From positions 1-26,832 of the forward strand of contig CALBKR010000237.1 in the NCBI GenBank assembly GCA_937896105.1: a DNA stretch of 26,832 nucleotides, written 5' to 3'. The notes below the pieces were generated by a model that saw only the letters and a list, made by a program, of their open reading frames with translations, was not told where the DNA came from and made no database searches. The position numbers and the translations under genes are program-made. The DNA is from an uncultured Bacteroidales bacterium. Lineage in GTDB: Bacteria; Bacteroidota; Bacteroidia; Bacteroidales; Bacteroidaceae. Each line of letters opens with the position of its first letter. Positions within the stretch are counted from its first letter, which is position 1. This document shows, piece after piece, positions 1 through 11,200 of the stretch.

Positions 1-442
1 AAATGTTATTTTCGCGGCCTTTGTCTTGCAACGTTAGCAAGCGTACGATGCGTTTGTCCCCGACAACAATTGCCACCCACACTGTGCCGACGGGTTTTCC
101 GGGAACAGCGCCTCCGGGCCCTGCTATGCCCGACGTTGCCACGGCACAATGGCTCCCAATGAGACGCTGCACGCCCACGGCCATTGCCTCGACGGTGGCG
201 GCACTCACCGCTCCCTCGCTGTCCAAAATCTCCTGCGCAACACCCAATACCCTGTGCTTAACGTCGTTGGAGTAGGCAACTACCGAGCCTTTAAAGACGT
301 CGGAGCTACCCGCAACCGAGGTTATTGCCGCAGCTATTGCCCCGCCCGTACAGCTCTCGGCCGTCGCAACTGTCATCTGGCACCTGCAAAGTTCCGCAAC
401 AACTTCTGCAGCCAACAGGGCTGTACTCTGCGCCTCACACAT
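1..442 (-). CDS. pncC: Nicotinamide-nucleotide amidohydrolase PncC / CinA C-terminal domain protein (partial)
   Basis: Reading the minus strand from an ATG at 442 gives 147 residues that run off the window edge, so the C-terminus is missing. The family hydrolyses nicotinamide mononucleotide to nicotinate mononucleotide plus ammonia in cytosolic NAD salvage. Family motifs are intact: TAESCTGG with the candidate nucleophile Ser at 30, then VVAYSNDVK with Tyr57 and Lys62, GAVSAATVEAMA, and TSGIAGPGG followed by KPVGTVW. There is no room for the N-terminal MoCF domain of full-length CinA, because the ATG sits directly in front of the domain, so this is the stand-alone form. It begins 9 bases after the tsaD stop on the same strand and is probably co-transcribed with tsaD. 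Identity is confident; only the end is unseen. Confidence 0.9.
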   Translation of the reverse strand, partial: MCEAQSTALLAAEVVAELCRCQMTVATAESCTGGAIAAAITSVAGSSDVFKGSVVAYSNDVKHRVLGVAQEILDSEGAVSAATVEAMAVGVQRLIGSHCAVATSGIAGPGGAVPGKPVGTVWVAIVVGDKRIVRLLTLQDKGRENNI

Positions 443-451
443 TTTTATATA

Positions 452-1486
452 TTATATAGTTGTACGCGAGAATGCCGGCATATCCATCGCGCAAAAATCG
501 TTGTCCAGATATTTGTAATAGCCGACAATTCCTATCATCGCCGCATTGTCGGTCGTAAAGCCGAATTTAGGTATAAAGATATCCCAGCCGTAACGGCGCG
601 AATAGTCGTGGAAAGCCTGGCGCAGAGCCGTGTTTGCCGACACACCACCCGAAAGGGCAATGCGTTTGATGCCAAGCGCTTTTGATGCCTTGTAGAGCTT
701 ATCCATAAGCACAGCAACGACAGTAGCCTCGAACGAAGCAGCCAAATCCTCCTTGTGTTTTTCTACATAGTTCTCGTCATCGGCAACCAGTTTGCGGAGT
801 GTGTAGAGGAACGATGTCTTCAACCCGCTGAAGCTATAGTCAAAGCCCGGAATATGAGGCTTGCTGAAGCTGTAGGCCGCAGGATTACCCTGACGCGCCA
901 AGCGGTCGATGATAGGGCCGCCCGGGTAGCCGAGCCCCATAACTTTGGCACACTTGTCGAGAGCCTCGCCTGCCGCATCATCAATTGTCTGCCCCACGAT
1001 TTCCATATCCTTATAGCTGTTTACCCTCACAATCTGCGAATTGCCGCCCGACACGACAAGACAAAGATAGGGATATTCTGGAGCCTTGTGTTCCACATCG
1101 GGTTCCTTTATAAAATGCGCCAGAATGTGCCCTTGTAAATGGTTAACCTCGACCATTGGAATGCGCAACGACGCAGCCAGCCCCTTGGCAAACGACACAC
1201 CCACAAGAAGCGAGCCCATAAGCCCGGGGCCACGGGTAAAGGCTATTGCAGCAAGCTGTTCCTTGGCAATGCCGGCCCGTTTGAGCGCCGCGTCAACCAC
1301 CGGAACGATATTCTGCTCGTGTGCACGCGAAGCAAGCTCGGGCACAACACCGCCGTACTGTTCGTGGACAGCCTGGCTTGCAGTGACATTCGACAACACC
1401 GTATCGCCACGCATCACAGCCGCCGACGTATCGTCACACGACGACTCGATAGCCAATATATATATATCCTTATTCTCCATCTCCAT
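452..1486 (-). CDS. tsaD: tRNA N6-adenosine threonylcarbamoyltransferase TsaD
   Basis: A cytosolic enzyme that transfers threonylcarbamoyl from threonylcarbamoyl-AMP to A37 of ANN-decoding tRNAs, working with TsaB and TsaE. From the ATG at 1486 the protein has 344 residues, the normal family length. It opens with LAIESSCDDTSAAV, and carries HEQYGGVVPELASRAH (about 41-56), the metal-binding NHLQGH (His116, His120), LCLVVSGGNSQ, SGGVSANTALR and the late metal-ligand region TTDNAAMIG. The frame is open upstream to 1759, but a promoter -7 element (TACCTTTG, 1539-1546) lies inside that extension and the extra residues look like nothing in the family, so the start is at 1486 (or 1480, also ATG). 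It heads a two-gene operon with pncC. Confidence 0.96.
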   Translation of the reverse strand: MEMENKDIYILAIESSCDDTSAAVMRGDTVLSNVTASQAVHEQYGGVVPELASRAHEQNIVPVVDAALKRAGIAKEQLAAIAFTRGPGLMGSLLVGVSFAKGLAASLRIPMVEVNHLQGHILAHFIKEPDVEHKAPEYPYLCLVVSGGNSQIVRVNSYKDMEIVGQTIDDAAGEALDKCAKVMGLGYPGGPIIDRLARQGNPAAYSFSKPHIPGFDYSFSGLKTSFLYTLRKLVADDENYVEKHKEDLAASFEATVVAVLMDKLYKASKALGIKRIALSGGVSANTALRQAFHDYSRRYGWDIFIPKFGFTTDNAAMIGIVGYYKYLDNDFCAMDMPAFSRTTI

Positions 1487-1538
1487 TATAAACAGCCGGG
1501 CAACACCGGCAAACATTAAAATATATAAAATAGGACAG

Positions 1539-1546
1539 CAAAGGTA
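1539..1546 (-). promoter_or_regulatory. Promoter -7 element for tsaD-pncC
   Basis: The minus strand reads TACCTTTG, matching the Bacteroidetes -7 consensus TAnnTTTG. Transcription would start near 1532, giving a leader of about 45 bases to the tsaD ATG. No clear -33 TTTG is seen at the right distance. Confidence 0.6.
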
Positions 1547-1600
1547 GCAAATTATTTCTTTTTTAACTAACTTTACAAGGCAAAAACAGGGGGAAAAGCC

Positions 1601-2587
1601 GTGCGCATAGAGATATACACCAAGAGCAAGACAATACCGACACTCATCGAGGGGAGCATACTCCACTCGGTGATGATGTTCCGTGTTATTGAGCGTAGCA
1701 GAGGAATCAAGCCATATATGCTCGTGGGATACAACGACGAAGGAAAGGAGATTGGACACCTCCTAATTTCAAAAAGACGCAGGCTGCGCCTCATCCCTCC
1801 GGTTCTCAGCTACTGGTACAGCATCAACGGCGAGGGGGTTTACAACTGCACCAAAGAGGAGCGCGAGAAGATATTCGCAGCCTTCCTTGAGAGGATTTTC
1901 GATATGTTCGATTTCCGTCACACATTCATAGAGCTGCTTAATGTCGAAGATTCGCGCTTTGCATACGGAACACTCAGCAAGCACGATTTCATTCCCCTTC
2001 GCGACCAGCGTCTCTACATCTCACTGCACAGCAAAGAGCCTCACGAAAGACTCACCCGCGCCTACAAGGCACACATACGCAAGGCCGAGAACAGCGGTGT
2101 CACAAGTCACCGCGCCACAACACCGCAGGAGATTAGCGAAGGGCTCACCCTGCTCCGCAACTACTACCGCAGCAAGATACAACGCCGCCTGCCGCGCGAA
2201 AAGGCACTCCGTTCAACGCTCTACGCCCCCGACGGCACACTCTCCGACCAGGCAAAGCTTTTCATTGTCAAGCACAAGGAGAGAATCATCGGCAGTTCGC
2301 TATGCCTATATGAAAAGGGACGTGCCAGCCTCGCCTTCAGTTGCGGCTTGCGCAAGCGCTACCCACTCCTCTACCCCGGCATAATGGCCATTTGGGCAGC
2401 CATAACCGACGCCCACAAAGAAGGGTTCGACCATTTCGAGTTCCTTGAGGCAAGGGCGCTGCCGCTCTTCAAGCGCAAATTCCTGAACACCCTGCTCAAC
2501 TACGGCGGCAAGCAGGTAGGCACGCTACGCTGGTACCATTTCAAATGGAACTGGGTAAATAAAATTTTGCGCAGGATATACGTTTAG
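1601..2587 (+). CDS. FemAB/GNAT-fold acyltransferase-like protein
   Basis: A 328-residue protein with no signal peptide or membrane segment. The start is a GTG preceded by a purine-rich stretch (AGGGGGAAAAG); the N-terminus MRIEIYTKSKTIPTL followed by HSVMMF resembles the usual opening of FemAB-like proteins. The centre (about 145-165, AHIRKAENSG) matches the iRKAekxGv pattern of FemAB/BioF2-like acyltransferases. The end has FEFLEARALPLFKRKF and LLNYGGKQV, like the FK-FGG region of that fold. Relatives use aminoacyl-tRNA or acyl-CoA donors to build peptidoglycan cross-bridges or modify lipids; the substrate here is unknown. The gene is divergent from tsaD (115-base gap; a weak TAACTTTA at 1568-1575 might be its -7 box). 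It lies 44 bases ahead of the TonB receptor gene with no terminator between, so the two are probably co-transcribed. Confidence 0.65.
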   Translation: MRIEIYTKSKTIPTLIEGSILHSVMMFRVIERSRGIKPYMLVGYNDEGKEIGHLLISKRRRLRLIPPVLSYWYSINGEGVYNCTKEEREKIFAAFLERIFDMFDFRHTFIELLNVEDSRFAYGTLSKHDFIPLRDQRLYISLHSKEPHERLTRAYKAHIRKAENSGVTSHRATTPQEISEGLTLLRNYYRSKIQRRLPREKALRSTLYAPDGTLSDQAKLFIVKHKERIIGSSLCLYEKGRASLAFSCGLRKRYPLLYPGIMAIWAAITDAHKEGFDHFEFLEARALPLFKRKFLNTLLNYGGKQVGTLRWYHFKWNWVNKILRRIYV

Positions 2588-2631
2588 CCGAAAAAATGCG
2601 TTAGTAGAGAGAAATACCCTGCAGAAAGAGG

Positions 2632-5022
2632 ATGAAGTTGAGGACACTCATATCACTATTGCTATTCATACTTGTCTCAGTCGGAGCCGCAGCACAGAAT
2701 GTCACCTTCAAGGGGCGCATCACCGACGAGAACCACAACCCTATTGAAATAGCTACCGTCGGCGTCTTGGGCGAAGCCAAAGGCACCGTCGCCGACCTCA
2801 ACGGCTACTATACCCTCACCTGCGAAAGCAGGGACAGCCTCACCCTCATATACACGATGGTCGGTTACCAGACACGCAAGCGCACCTTCAAGAACCCCAC
2901 GGACACACTGGTTGTAAACGTGACACTCCCCTCGCTCGACATATCGCTGCAGGAGGTTGTGGTTGTCGACAAGCAGAAGCAGATGGGCGGCACGCAGAAG
3001 ATAGAGCTGCCCGACAAGCTGCGCCTGCAGCCATCGGCAAGCGGCAGTGCAATTGAAGACCTCATAAAGTCGCAGGCCGGCGTCAGCTCGCACAACGAAT
3101 TGAGCTCGCAGTACAATGTGCGTGGCGGCAATTTCGACGAGAACAGCGTATACGTGAACGGCATCGAGGTCTACAGGCCACTGCTCATCCGCGCCGGGCA
3201 ACAGGAGGGATTGAGCTTCCTCAACCCCGATATGGTAAGCGCCGTAGAGTTCTCCACCGGCGGTTTCGAGGCGAAATACGGCGACAAGATGTCGTCGGTG
3301 CTCGATGTAACATACCGCAAGCCACGCGAATTCGAGAGCACCGTTTCGGCAAGCCTTCTCGGCGCCAGCGCATACATCGGCTGGGGCAACAACAGGATAA
3401 GCATTTCGAACTCGGTACGTTACAAGAGCAACAGCTACCTGTTCGGTACGTTCGACACCAAAGGCGAATACAAGCCAAACTTCATCGACTACCAGGCCTA
3501 CCTCGACTGGCGCATTACCGACAAGCTCAATTTCAGCATCATCGGCAACATATCACAAAACACCTACAAGTTCACCCCGAGCGGCCGCACAACCAGTTTC
3601 GGAACACTCGAGGATGTCAAGGAGTTCAAGGTCTATTTCGACGGTTGGGAGAGCGACCTTTTCCGTACCTTCTTCGGTGCAGCAGCACTCAATTTCACGC
3701 CAAACGAATACCACCAGTTCACGCTGCAGGCATCGGCGTTCCAAACCGACGAGAGCGAGACATACGACATCATTGGCGAATACTGGCTCGACGAGATAAA
3801 CACCGACCAGACAATGGGCGTCGGACGATATATGGAACACGCGCGCAACTACCTGAAAGCCAACGTGCAGACAGCATCGTTCACCGGCAAGCACTACCTT
3901 GGCTCCAACGACCTGCGCTGGGGCATAGACTGGAAACGCGAATCGTTCAATGACAAGCAACGCGAATGGGAGCTGCGCGACTCGCTCGGATACAATGTAC
4001 CCGTTGCACCTGATGGCCTTCGCCCCGTCTACAGCCTCACATCGAGCAGCGCCTACACAAGCAACCACATCAGCGCCTACGTGCAGGACACATACAAGCT
4101 CAACTGCAGCATCGGCCTCATCTCCATCAATGCAGGCGCGCGCCTGTCGTGGGGGGGCTGGAACAACGAAGTAATCTTCTCGCCGCGTGCAAGCATAGGG
4201 CTCGTCCCCAAGTTCTGCGACGACCTCACATTCCGGTTTGCCACAGGAGTCTACTACCAGACACCGTTCTACAAGGAGATGCGAGACACCACGACTGTCG
4301 AAGGCATAACCACCGTAACGCTCAACAAAAACATAAAATCGCAGCGTTCGATACACTTTGTATTGGGATGCGACTACCACTTCAGCATATACGGACGCCC
4401 CTTCAAGTTCACCGCCGAGGCCTATTACAAGAAACTCGACAATCTCATTCCATACAATATCGACAACGTGCGCATCGTCTACTATGGCGAGAACTGCGCC
4501 AAAGGATATGCCACCGGCCTCGACCTGAAACTCTTCGGAGAATTTGTGCCCGGCACCGACTCCTGGCTCACCTTCTCGGTAATGGATACAAAGGAAAAAA
4601 TCAAAGGCGGTGACTGGATACCGCGCCCCACCAACAGCCGGTTCTGCGCATCGCTCTATTTCACAGACTTCTTCCCCGGCACCGACCGTTGGAAAATGAG
4701 CCTTCAGGGCACATACGCCGACGGACTGCCGTTCGGCCCGCCCCATAGCGGACGCGAGAAACACGTCTTCAACGCCCCGGCATACCGCCGTGTAGACATC
4801 GGAATGTCATACAGGCTGCTCAACAACGAGGAGAGATACTACCGCACCGGAGTGCGACAGTATTTCAAGAATATATGGCTTGGAATAGACGCATTCAACC
4901 TGCTGGGTATCAACAACGTAAACTCCTATTACTGGGTAAAGGACATCAACAACCACAACTACGCGGTGCCCAACTACCTCACCGGCAGGCTCATCAATTT
5001 CCGCATACTGATGGAGTTGTAA
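2632..5022 (+). CDS. TonB-dependent outer-membrane receptor with CarboxypepD_reg-like N-terminal domain
   Basis: A 796-residue outer-membrane gated channel. A signal peptide (about 1-21, ending GAAA|QN) is followed by a carboxypeptidase-regulatory-like domain (about 23-108, with GRITDENHNPIEIATVGV and DLNGYYTL). A plug follows at about 125-225 with IEDLIKSQAGV, QYNVRGGNFDENSVYVNGIEV and FSTGGFEAKYGDKMSSVLDV. The rest is an aromatic-rich beta barrel ending INFRILMEL. These receptors import siderophores, vitamins, glycans or peptides using TonB energy. No SusD-like partner is encoded beside it, so it is not a typical SusC. A purine-rich site (AGAAAGAGG) lies just before the ATG. It probably shares a transcript with the FemAB-like gene and is followed by a strong terminator. 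The ligand cannot be told from sequence. Confidence 0.9.
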   Translation: MKLRTLISLLLFILVSVGAAAQNVTFKGRITDENHNPIEIATVGVLGEAKGTVADLNGYYTLTCESRDSLTLIYTMVGYQTRKRTFKNPTDTLVVNVTLPSLDISLQEVVVVDKQKQMGGTQKIELPDKLRLQPSASGSAIEDLIKSQAGVSSHNELSSQYNVRGGNFDENSVYVNGIEVYRPLLIRAGQQEGLSFLNPDMVSAVEFSTGGFEAKYGDKMSSVLDVTYRKPREFESTVSASLLGASAYIGWGNNRISISNSVRYKSNSYLFGTFDTKGEYKPNFIDYQAYLDWRITDKLNFSIIGNISQNTYKFTPSGRTTSFGTLEDVKEFKVYFDGWESDLFRTFFGAAALNFTPNEYHQFTLQASAFQTDESETYDIIGEYWLDEINTDQTMGVGRYMEHARNYLKANVQTASFTGKHYLGSNDLRWGIDWKRESFNDKQREWELRDSLGYNVPVAPDGLRPVYSLTSSSAYTSNHISAYVQDTYKLNCSIGLISINAGARLSWGGWNNEVIFSPRASIGLVPKFCDDLTFRFATGVYYQTPFYKEMRDTTTVEGITTVTLNKNIKSQRSIHFVLGCDYHFSIYGRPFKFTAEAYYKKLDNLIPYNIDNVRIVYYGENCAKGYATGLDLKLFGEFVPGTDSWLTFSVMDTKEKIKGGDWIPRPTNSRFCASLYFTDFFPGTDRWKMSLQGTYADGLPFGPPHSGREKHVFNAPAYRRVDIGMSYRLLNNEERYYRTGVRQYFKNIWLGIDAFNLLGINNVNSYYWVKDINNHNYAVPNYLTGRLINFRILMEL

Positions 5023-5054
5023 ACAATAGTGAAAAAACAAACAAATACACATCT

Positions 5055-5083
5055 GCCCCGTCCCCTATCGGATGGGGCTTTTT
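5055..5083 (+). terminator. Rho-independent terminator after the TonB receptor gene
   Basis: A 9-bp stem with one G-T wobble (GCCCCGTCC / GGATGGGGC) and a 6-base loop is followed directly by TTTTT. It ends the FemAB-like/TonB receptor transcript and separates it from the GH89 gene. Confidence 0.85.
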
Positions 5084-5185
5084 CACACCCGGACACGGCA
5101 ACACTTGTCAAAAATTGCAAAAAAAATGCGCAAACACAAGAACCAAAAAATCAAAAAAAGATGTAAAATATTAATTATAAATAAT

Positions 5186-5193
5186 TAAATTTG
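5186..5193 (+). promoter_or_regulatory. Promoter -7 element for the GH89 gene
   Basis: TAAATTTG fits the Bacteroidetes TAnnTTTG box and sits in a very AT-rich stretch. The predicted transcript starts near 5200, about 67 bases before the chosen ATG at 5267. No convincing -33 element was found. Confidence 0.55.
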
Positions 5194-5266
5194 CAAATTA
5201 AAGGATTTTTGCCCTATGGCAAAAGAACAAGAGAAAACAAAAAAAATAAATATATACACACCGATT

Positions 5267-8200
5267 ATGAAAAAGAACTTCTTATTAACCTTGTTGCTCG
5301 CGCTGTTCAGCATAACGGCATCGTTGGCACAATTTGCACCGGTTTCAGGCACAAAGTATGCTTTGAAAGAGAATACGACAGGGCTGTACTTGGATATCCA
5401 AACATTGGGTATCAATGAGCCTAATGCCGGTGCTGTAACTAACAACATCAGCCTTAGTGCAAAGCCTTGTATAATCTATTTCGAGGATGGTAGCAATGGC
5501 AAATACAAAATGAAGAATGTCAACGATACATATGTAGCGGTGGGTTCTCGTAATTGGAACGCTGTGATTGCTGCAAATGCTTATGAGTGGATTATAACAG
5601 CCGAGGAGAATGATATAAATAGCTTGACCATTGCCAAGGATGCTAGCAATTATATCGGTTGGGATAATAATAACAGTATAACATCCGGTGCGCCTATCTA
5701 CAATAATGCCGAAGGAGATAATACTGGTGCTAAAAGATTGCGTTTTTCACTTGTAGAGTACTCTAATATCATCCCCGGTGTATATACCGTAAAGACTGCA
5801 ACGGGTACATATTTGACACAGGTTGAACATTCTACAGGCTCAAAGGCAACATTGCAGGAAGAAGCTCAAAAATTCAAGATAATGCCTACCGGTAATCTGT
5901 TCTACTTTGAGAATAATGATGTTGCAGGGCAGTATCTTGGAACAACACACCAATGGAATGCAACATTTGATTTCTCTCTGTTGCAGATTGTAGATATCGA
6001 TGTGGACGGTTTTGCTGCAATAGCGCGTGCAGCAGAAAGCAGCAAACATGTTGGTACCAACGAGGCTACCGATAATGGTCGTGGTATCTTTACCAATGTT
6101 GAAAGTGGTTGGAACAAATGGTACTTTGAAGGAACATACGACTATCCCACAGTAGGTACTGTTAACAACAATAAATATCACTTTACATCGGATTACATTA
6201 CATACGCCGGTGCTTGTAACAAGATTCGCTTTACACTAACAGAGAGTGGTGGTAAATTCCAGAATGGAAAGAATCGTATGAGCCTTGATGAGTTCGCCAT
6301 CTACGATGCCGACGGTGAGAAGATAGAACTTACAGTTGCCAATGTTACTGGTAATAATAATAAGACCTATGAGGGGTTGTTCGATGGTGTGAATGGTAAA
6401 TTTGGTGGTACTGCTACTTGGACTGACGGAACCGAGGACGACTGGTTCGAGATTTTGCTGCCCACAGATGTTGACCTGGACGGCGCATTCAAGTTCTCGT
6501 TCGTTACCGAGAATACCACAATGAATGCCAAGAAGTTTACAATCAATACCTCATACGAGAAACCTGCCGATTATACAGTTGTGATAAACGCTCCACAGGG
6601 TGAGAGTGTCAATGTCACATACGATGGCAAAAAAATAAATGCCGATAATAAAGTTACAAGCCTTGGCTTTGATAAATCATTAATTGATGCAACAAATATC
6701 AGTGGCTATACATGGAGTGTTGTGGTGGATGATGAGAACAAGACTGTCACCATCCAATATACAGCAATTGAGGTAGTTGAGAATCCCGCTGCTGTTGTTG
6801 CGCTCATCAAGCGTGTTGGCGGTGAGAGTGCTGCAGAGCAGTTCAAGTTTGTCCTTGACCCCTCAATAAATTCAAAGAACGAGGCATTTGTGATTGGTGG
6901 CGAGAATGGCAAGGTGCTTATCAAGGGTACAACACTCAGTGCAATAACAACCGGTATCGGCTGGTACTTGCAGAATATTGCACATATAAATATTTCTTGG
7001 AACTCGCTCAACGAAAAAACAGTGAGTGGTGATGCATACGCAGACCTCTCTTCTATCCCTGTGCCAAAAGCCGAGGAGGTACACACCAGCGATGCTATGT
7101 ATCGCTACTACCTGAATACTTGTGCTTTCGGTTACTCTATGACCTCTTGGACATGGAAGCGTTGGCAGCAGGAAATCGACTGGATGGCTCTGCACGGTAT
7201 CAATATGCCTTTGCAGCTTGTTGGCCTTGAAGAGGTATGGCGTTCGTTCCTTACAATGGAGGATGGCAACGGCAAACGCAAATATGGCTACACCGACGAG
7301 GAGGCAAAAGCCTTTGTTGCCGGCCCTGCATTTATCGCTTGGTGGGCAATGAACAACCTCGAAGGCTGGGGTGGTACAGCAGCCGGCACAAAGAGCGGCG
7401 GCACTTGGGAAGGTGCCGGCGGTGTGCAGGACGATGCTTGGTACACACGCCAGAAAAACCTTGCAAAGCAAATATGCGACCGCCAGCGCGAGCTTGGTAT
7501 GCAGCCTGTTATTCCAGGCTGGAGCGGTATGGTTCCAACGAACTTTGCTTCAAAATCGGGCTACACAACACGTGGCAACGGCGGTAACTGGGCCGGCGAC
7601 TTCGTGCGTCCGCTTCTCCTCTCGGTAAGCAATGCCAATTACGCCGAAATTGCAGCCGACTACTACACTTGCTTGCACGAGGTTATGGGTGAGAGCCAAT
7701 ATTATTCAATGGACCCGTTCCACGAGGGTGGCGGTGCCGGTACAATGGAGGATTACGAGGCAATGTACGCAGCAATGGAAGCTGCCAAGCCCGGCTCGCA
7801 GTGGGTTATCCAGCAGTGGCAGTGGAGCTCGACACAAAGATACTCGCTTACAGCCGTTCCTGCCGGCCGTCTTGTGGTACTCGACCTTTTTTCCGACGGC
7901 TCACCCGCATTCGACAATTATAGCGGATACGCCCCACAGGACGCCGTGTTCTGCGCTATTCCCAACTTCGGTGGCCGCTCAGGTATTATGGCTCGCTTGA
8001 CAAACCTCACTGACAACTATTTCTTGTACAAGGGTAAATACTCATCAATAAAGGGTATCGGTGCCGCTCCCGAAGCTATCGAGCAGACACCTGTTACATA
8101 CGACCTTATCTTCCAGCTTCCTTGGATGAATGGCGTTAAGCCAGATGTTGCCGAGTGGGTAAGCAACTACTCAATTGCACGTTACGGTGTTGTGAATGAC

Positions 8201-11200
8201 GAAATTCAGGAGGCTTGGAGTCTCTTGCGTCAAGGCCCGCTCAACTATGGTGCCGACGGTATTCAGGGTCCTGTTGAGGATGTTTGGGCTGCAAAGCCCA
8301 ACCTTACAGCAAAACCTGCAAGTTATTGGGGAAAAACAATGAACAACGCTATTGGCACATATACCAAAGCACGCCACCAGATGCTTATAGATGCCACATA
8401 TAAACTTATTTCACAAAGCAGTGTCATTGCTCCCGGTACAATCTACGAGAGCAACTATAACTACGACCTTGTAGAGTTCGGTGGAGGTGTGCTTGCCGAC
8501 TATGCATACTATCTGCTCCTTGGTATCAACGAGGCAAAGACAGCTTCAAACACTGCGTTGTACGAAGCCCGTCGCGACGCCTTCCTGCAGTTGATTCTCG
8601 ATGTAGATGCTTTCAAGGGCACCAACCTCAACTTCCGTTTGGGTAAATGGACACAGGAAGCACGCGATGCAGCCGGTGAAGTAATAGGGGCAACAACAGC
8701 CACCCCCGACTGGTACGAATATAACAATGCCCGTACAATAGTTTCTACTTGGTCATCACCCGCTACAAACCTCAACGACTACTCATACCGTTCTTGGCAG
8801 GGTCTTATGAAGGACTTGTACTATCCTCGTTGGAAACATTATTTCGACAACAACTGCACAAGTGCCGACTATGACTACTTTGCCTGGAACTGGGCACACG
8901 GCAAAGAGCACTATGTAGGTCAGACAGCAGTGAGCAATGTTGCGCTCAGAGCAGGGCAAAAGGGACATACCAGTACTTACACCCGCGAGCCCGAGGGCAA
9001 CACCCTTGAAAAGGCAAAAGAGGTTCTTGGCAAGTATATTATCCCTGTTGTTTCCAACACCGGTACATACTATGCTTACCGTTGCTTGACCAACGACCTC
9101 TCTGCAATATGCACTGTGGTTGCCGAGGCCGGCCAGAAAATAGACCTTTCAACCTATTTCGGCGAGCTCACAAACGTTTCCATAACAGGTGATTTCATCG
9201 ATGGCACGGCTACCGATATTAAGGCTGTAACAGTGAAAGCCGATGCTACCGATGGTTCACACACCGGTACAATAACCCTAACCGACGGAACTGTGCTCAC
9301 ATTTGCCGTGGTTATCAACCCCGCATATCATGGTGTGTATAAAATAGATTTCCAGAACAACGGAGATGTTCCTGTTTTTATCGGCTACAACGAAGACGAG
9401 GACAATGACAAATACATAGGCTACAAACTAATTGCAGAAGGGACATACAGCCCTGAAGCAGATGCAGATATGTATTTTACCATAACCCCACTGGGCAACG
9501 GCTTTTCGTTGCAGGCACAAGGCAAACATATGAAAGCTCCCAATCTTAGCGGTTGGAGCCACATCGCCTTCTCCGACAAAAGCAGTGAGGCCGGCGCATA
9601 CCTTTTTGAGGAAACAGGAACCGATACTGGTATTTTCAAGATACGTAGTACCGGCGACGGTATAAACTATTTGAACGATTACAACAATCTTGTCTTCGGT
9701 AACGACAAAAGCGATAAAGAGAACCTTGCCACTTTTAAGTTCACAGAGGTCACTGAATACATAGTGAATGTTCCTGTAGAGGGGTACACAACATTGTATC
9801 TTCCGTTCAACGTGGTATTGCCCGAAGGTGTGACAGCATATAGTGTTATGCCTTCAGGAATAACAGCTGTTTTCGACAGCGATGATTATAAATACAGAAT
9901 GGTACAGGTTGCTACAGCCGGCGAAACTTTGTTTAAGGGAACTCCCGTAATAATAAAGGCTGATGGCGGGAAAGACTACACATTTGACGTGACAGTTGAC
10001 AATACAGGTGCAAAGAAAACAGTATCATCGGTTCTGAATGGTACATACTTTACAAAAAATATCAATTCAGGTGAAGAGACAAAGAGATATGCAGTAACCG
10101 TTGTCGACGATAAAGTTGTCTTTGACCGTATAGACACTGAAACTGAAATTACAGCGAACAGTTGCTGGATGACACTCAACAAAGATTGCGGTGATTTGAT
10201 CGCTGAAAAAGCAGCTCTTATAGTCCCCTTCACCCTTACTACCGACGAGGAGAACCCGGTGCTGTACAGGATAATAGTAAACAGGGACTACTATAACCCG
10301 ACAATCCTGAAGTACAACGAAAGCCAAAACATTGTGAACATTGCTGCCGAGGGTGCAAATGCATCATATCAGGCTTGGTACTTTATGGAGAGCGCAAACG
10401 GTTTCGTGATTAAGCCTTACAATGGTATGGGCAAAGTGCTGAGTGCAAGTTCTGCAGAGAATGCATCAGGTTCTGTTTCTGCACAGCCAGCCGGTAAACA
10501 GACATATTACGAATGGAAAATTGAGACTCTTGATGATGGATGGTATGCAATCAGGCTCGCCGACGACAGCAACTATCTGAGCAACAACGGTGGCAACAGC
10601 AGTAACTCTATGGGGTTCTATAACAATAAAAACGACGGCGGCTCCCAGTTCAAGTTCGTTCCTATTACCTTCGAGAACAACAACCCACGCTACTACCAGT
10701 TGAAGGATGTTACTGCGGCAATGGACATTACCAAGCAGGCAATGAGCGGCGATGCTCCCGGTTGCCGTGAAGGTGGTGATGCACATTTTGACGCATACAC
10801 CGCTGCAACAGGCTTCATCAACGAAGGCAACACAGCCGATGCTGCCGAATGCTACGATGCATACACGAAATTGCGCGCGACAAGAGAAGCTCTTGGAGAT
10901 ATGAATATGCCTATTCCTGGTACTATCTACCGCATAAAGAACTACATTGCGTTGAGCGTCGATGAGTATAAATACCACTACATTGCCAACGACAACGAGG
11001 CAATAGGACTCCCGACCACAAGCGATGACAACACCACACTGTGGCTGTGTGTCGCAGGAGAGAACGGCACATACAAGTTTGTAAGTACAATGGGTAGTGC
11101 AGCCCTCGCTTGGAAGGAGACCGGCAATGAAGCCCAGTCATTTACAATAGAGGCCGGCATCGAGCGTGGCGCAGTAGCACTGAACAACAGCAGTGCCACA

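Noticed and set aside
149..685. 178-residue plus-strand frame across the pncC-tsaD junction
   Set aside because: It runs opposite both genes and through their intergenic gap; the coding signal is on the minus strand.
1487..1759. Upstream in-frame extension of tsaD
   Set aside because: It contains the TACCTTTG promoter box, overlaps the divergent FemAB-like gene and adds residues unlike any TsaD N-terminus.
3553..4764. 403-residue open frame antisense to the TonB receptor
   Set aside because: It lies wholly opposite a well-supported gene; the translation is compositionally odd (rich in Val, Ala, Glu, Cys) with no recognisable domain.
5216..5266. Alternative GH89 start 17 codons upstream
   Set aside because: It would place charged residues ahead of a clear signal peptide that begins at 5267.
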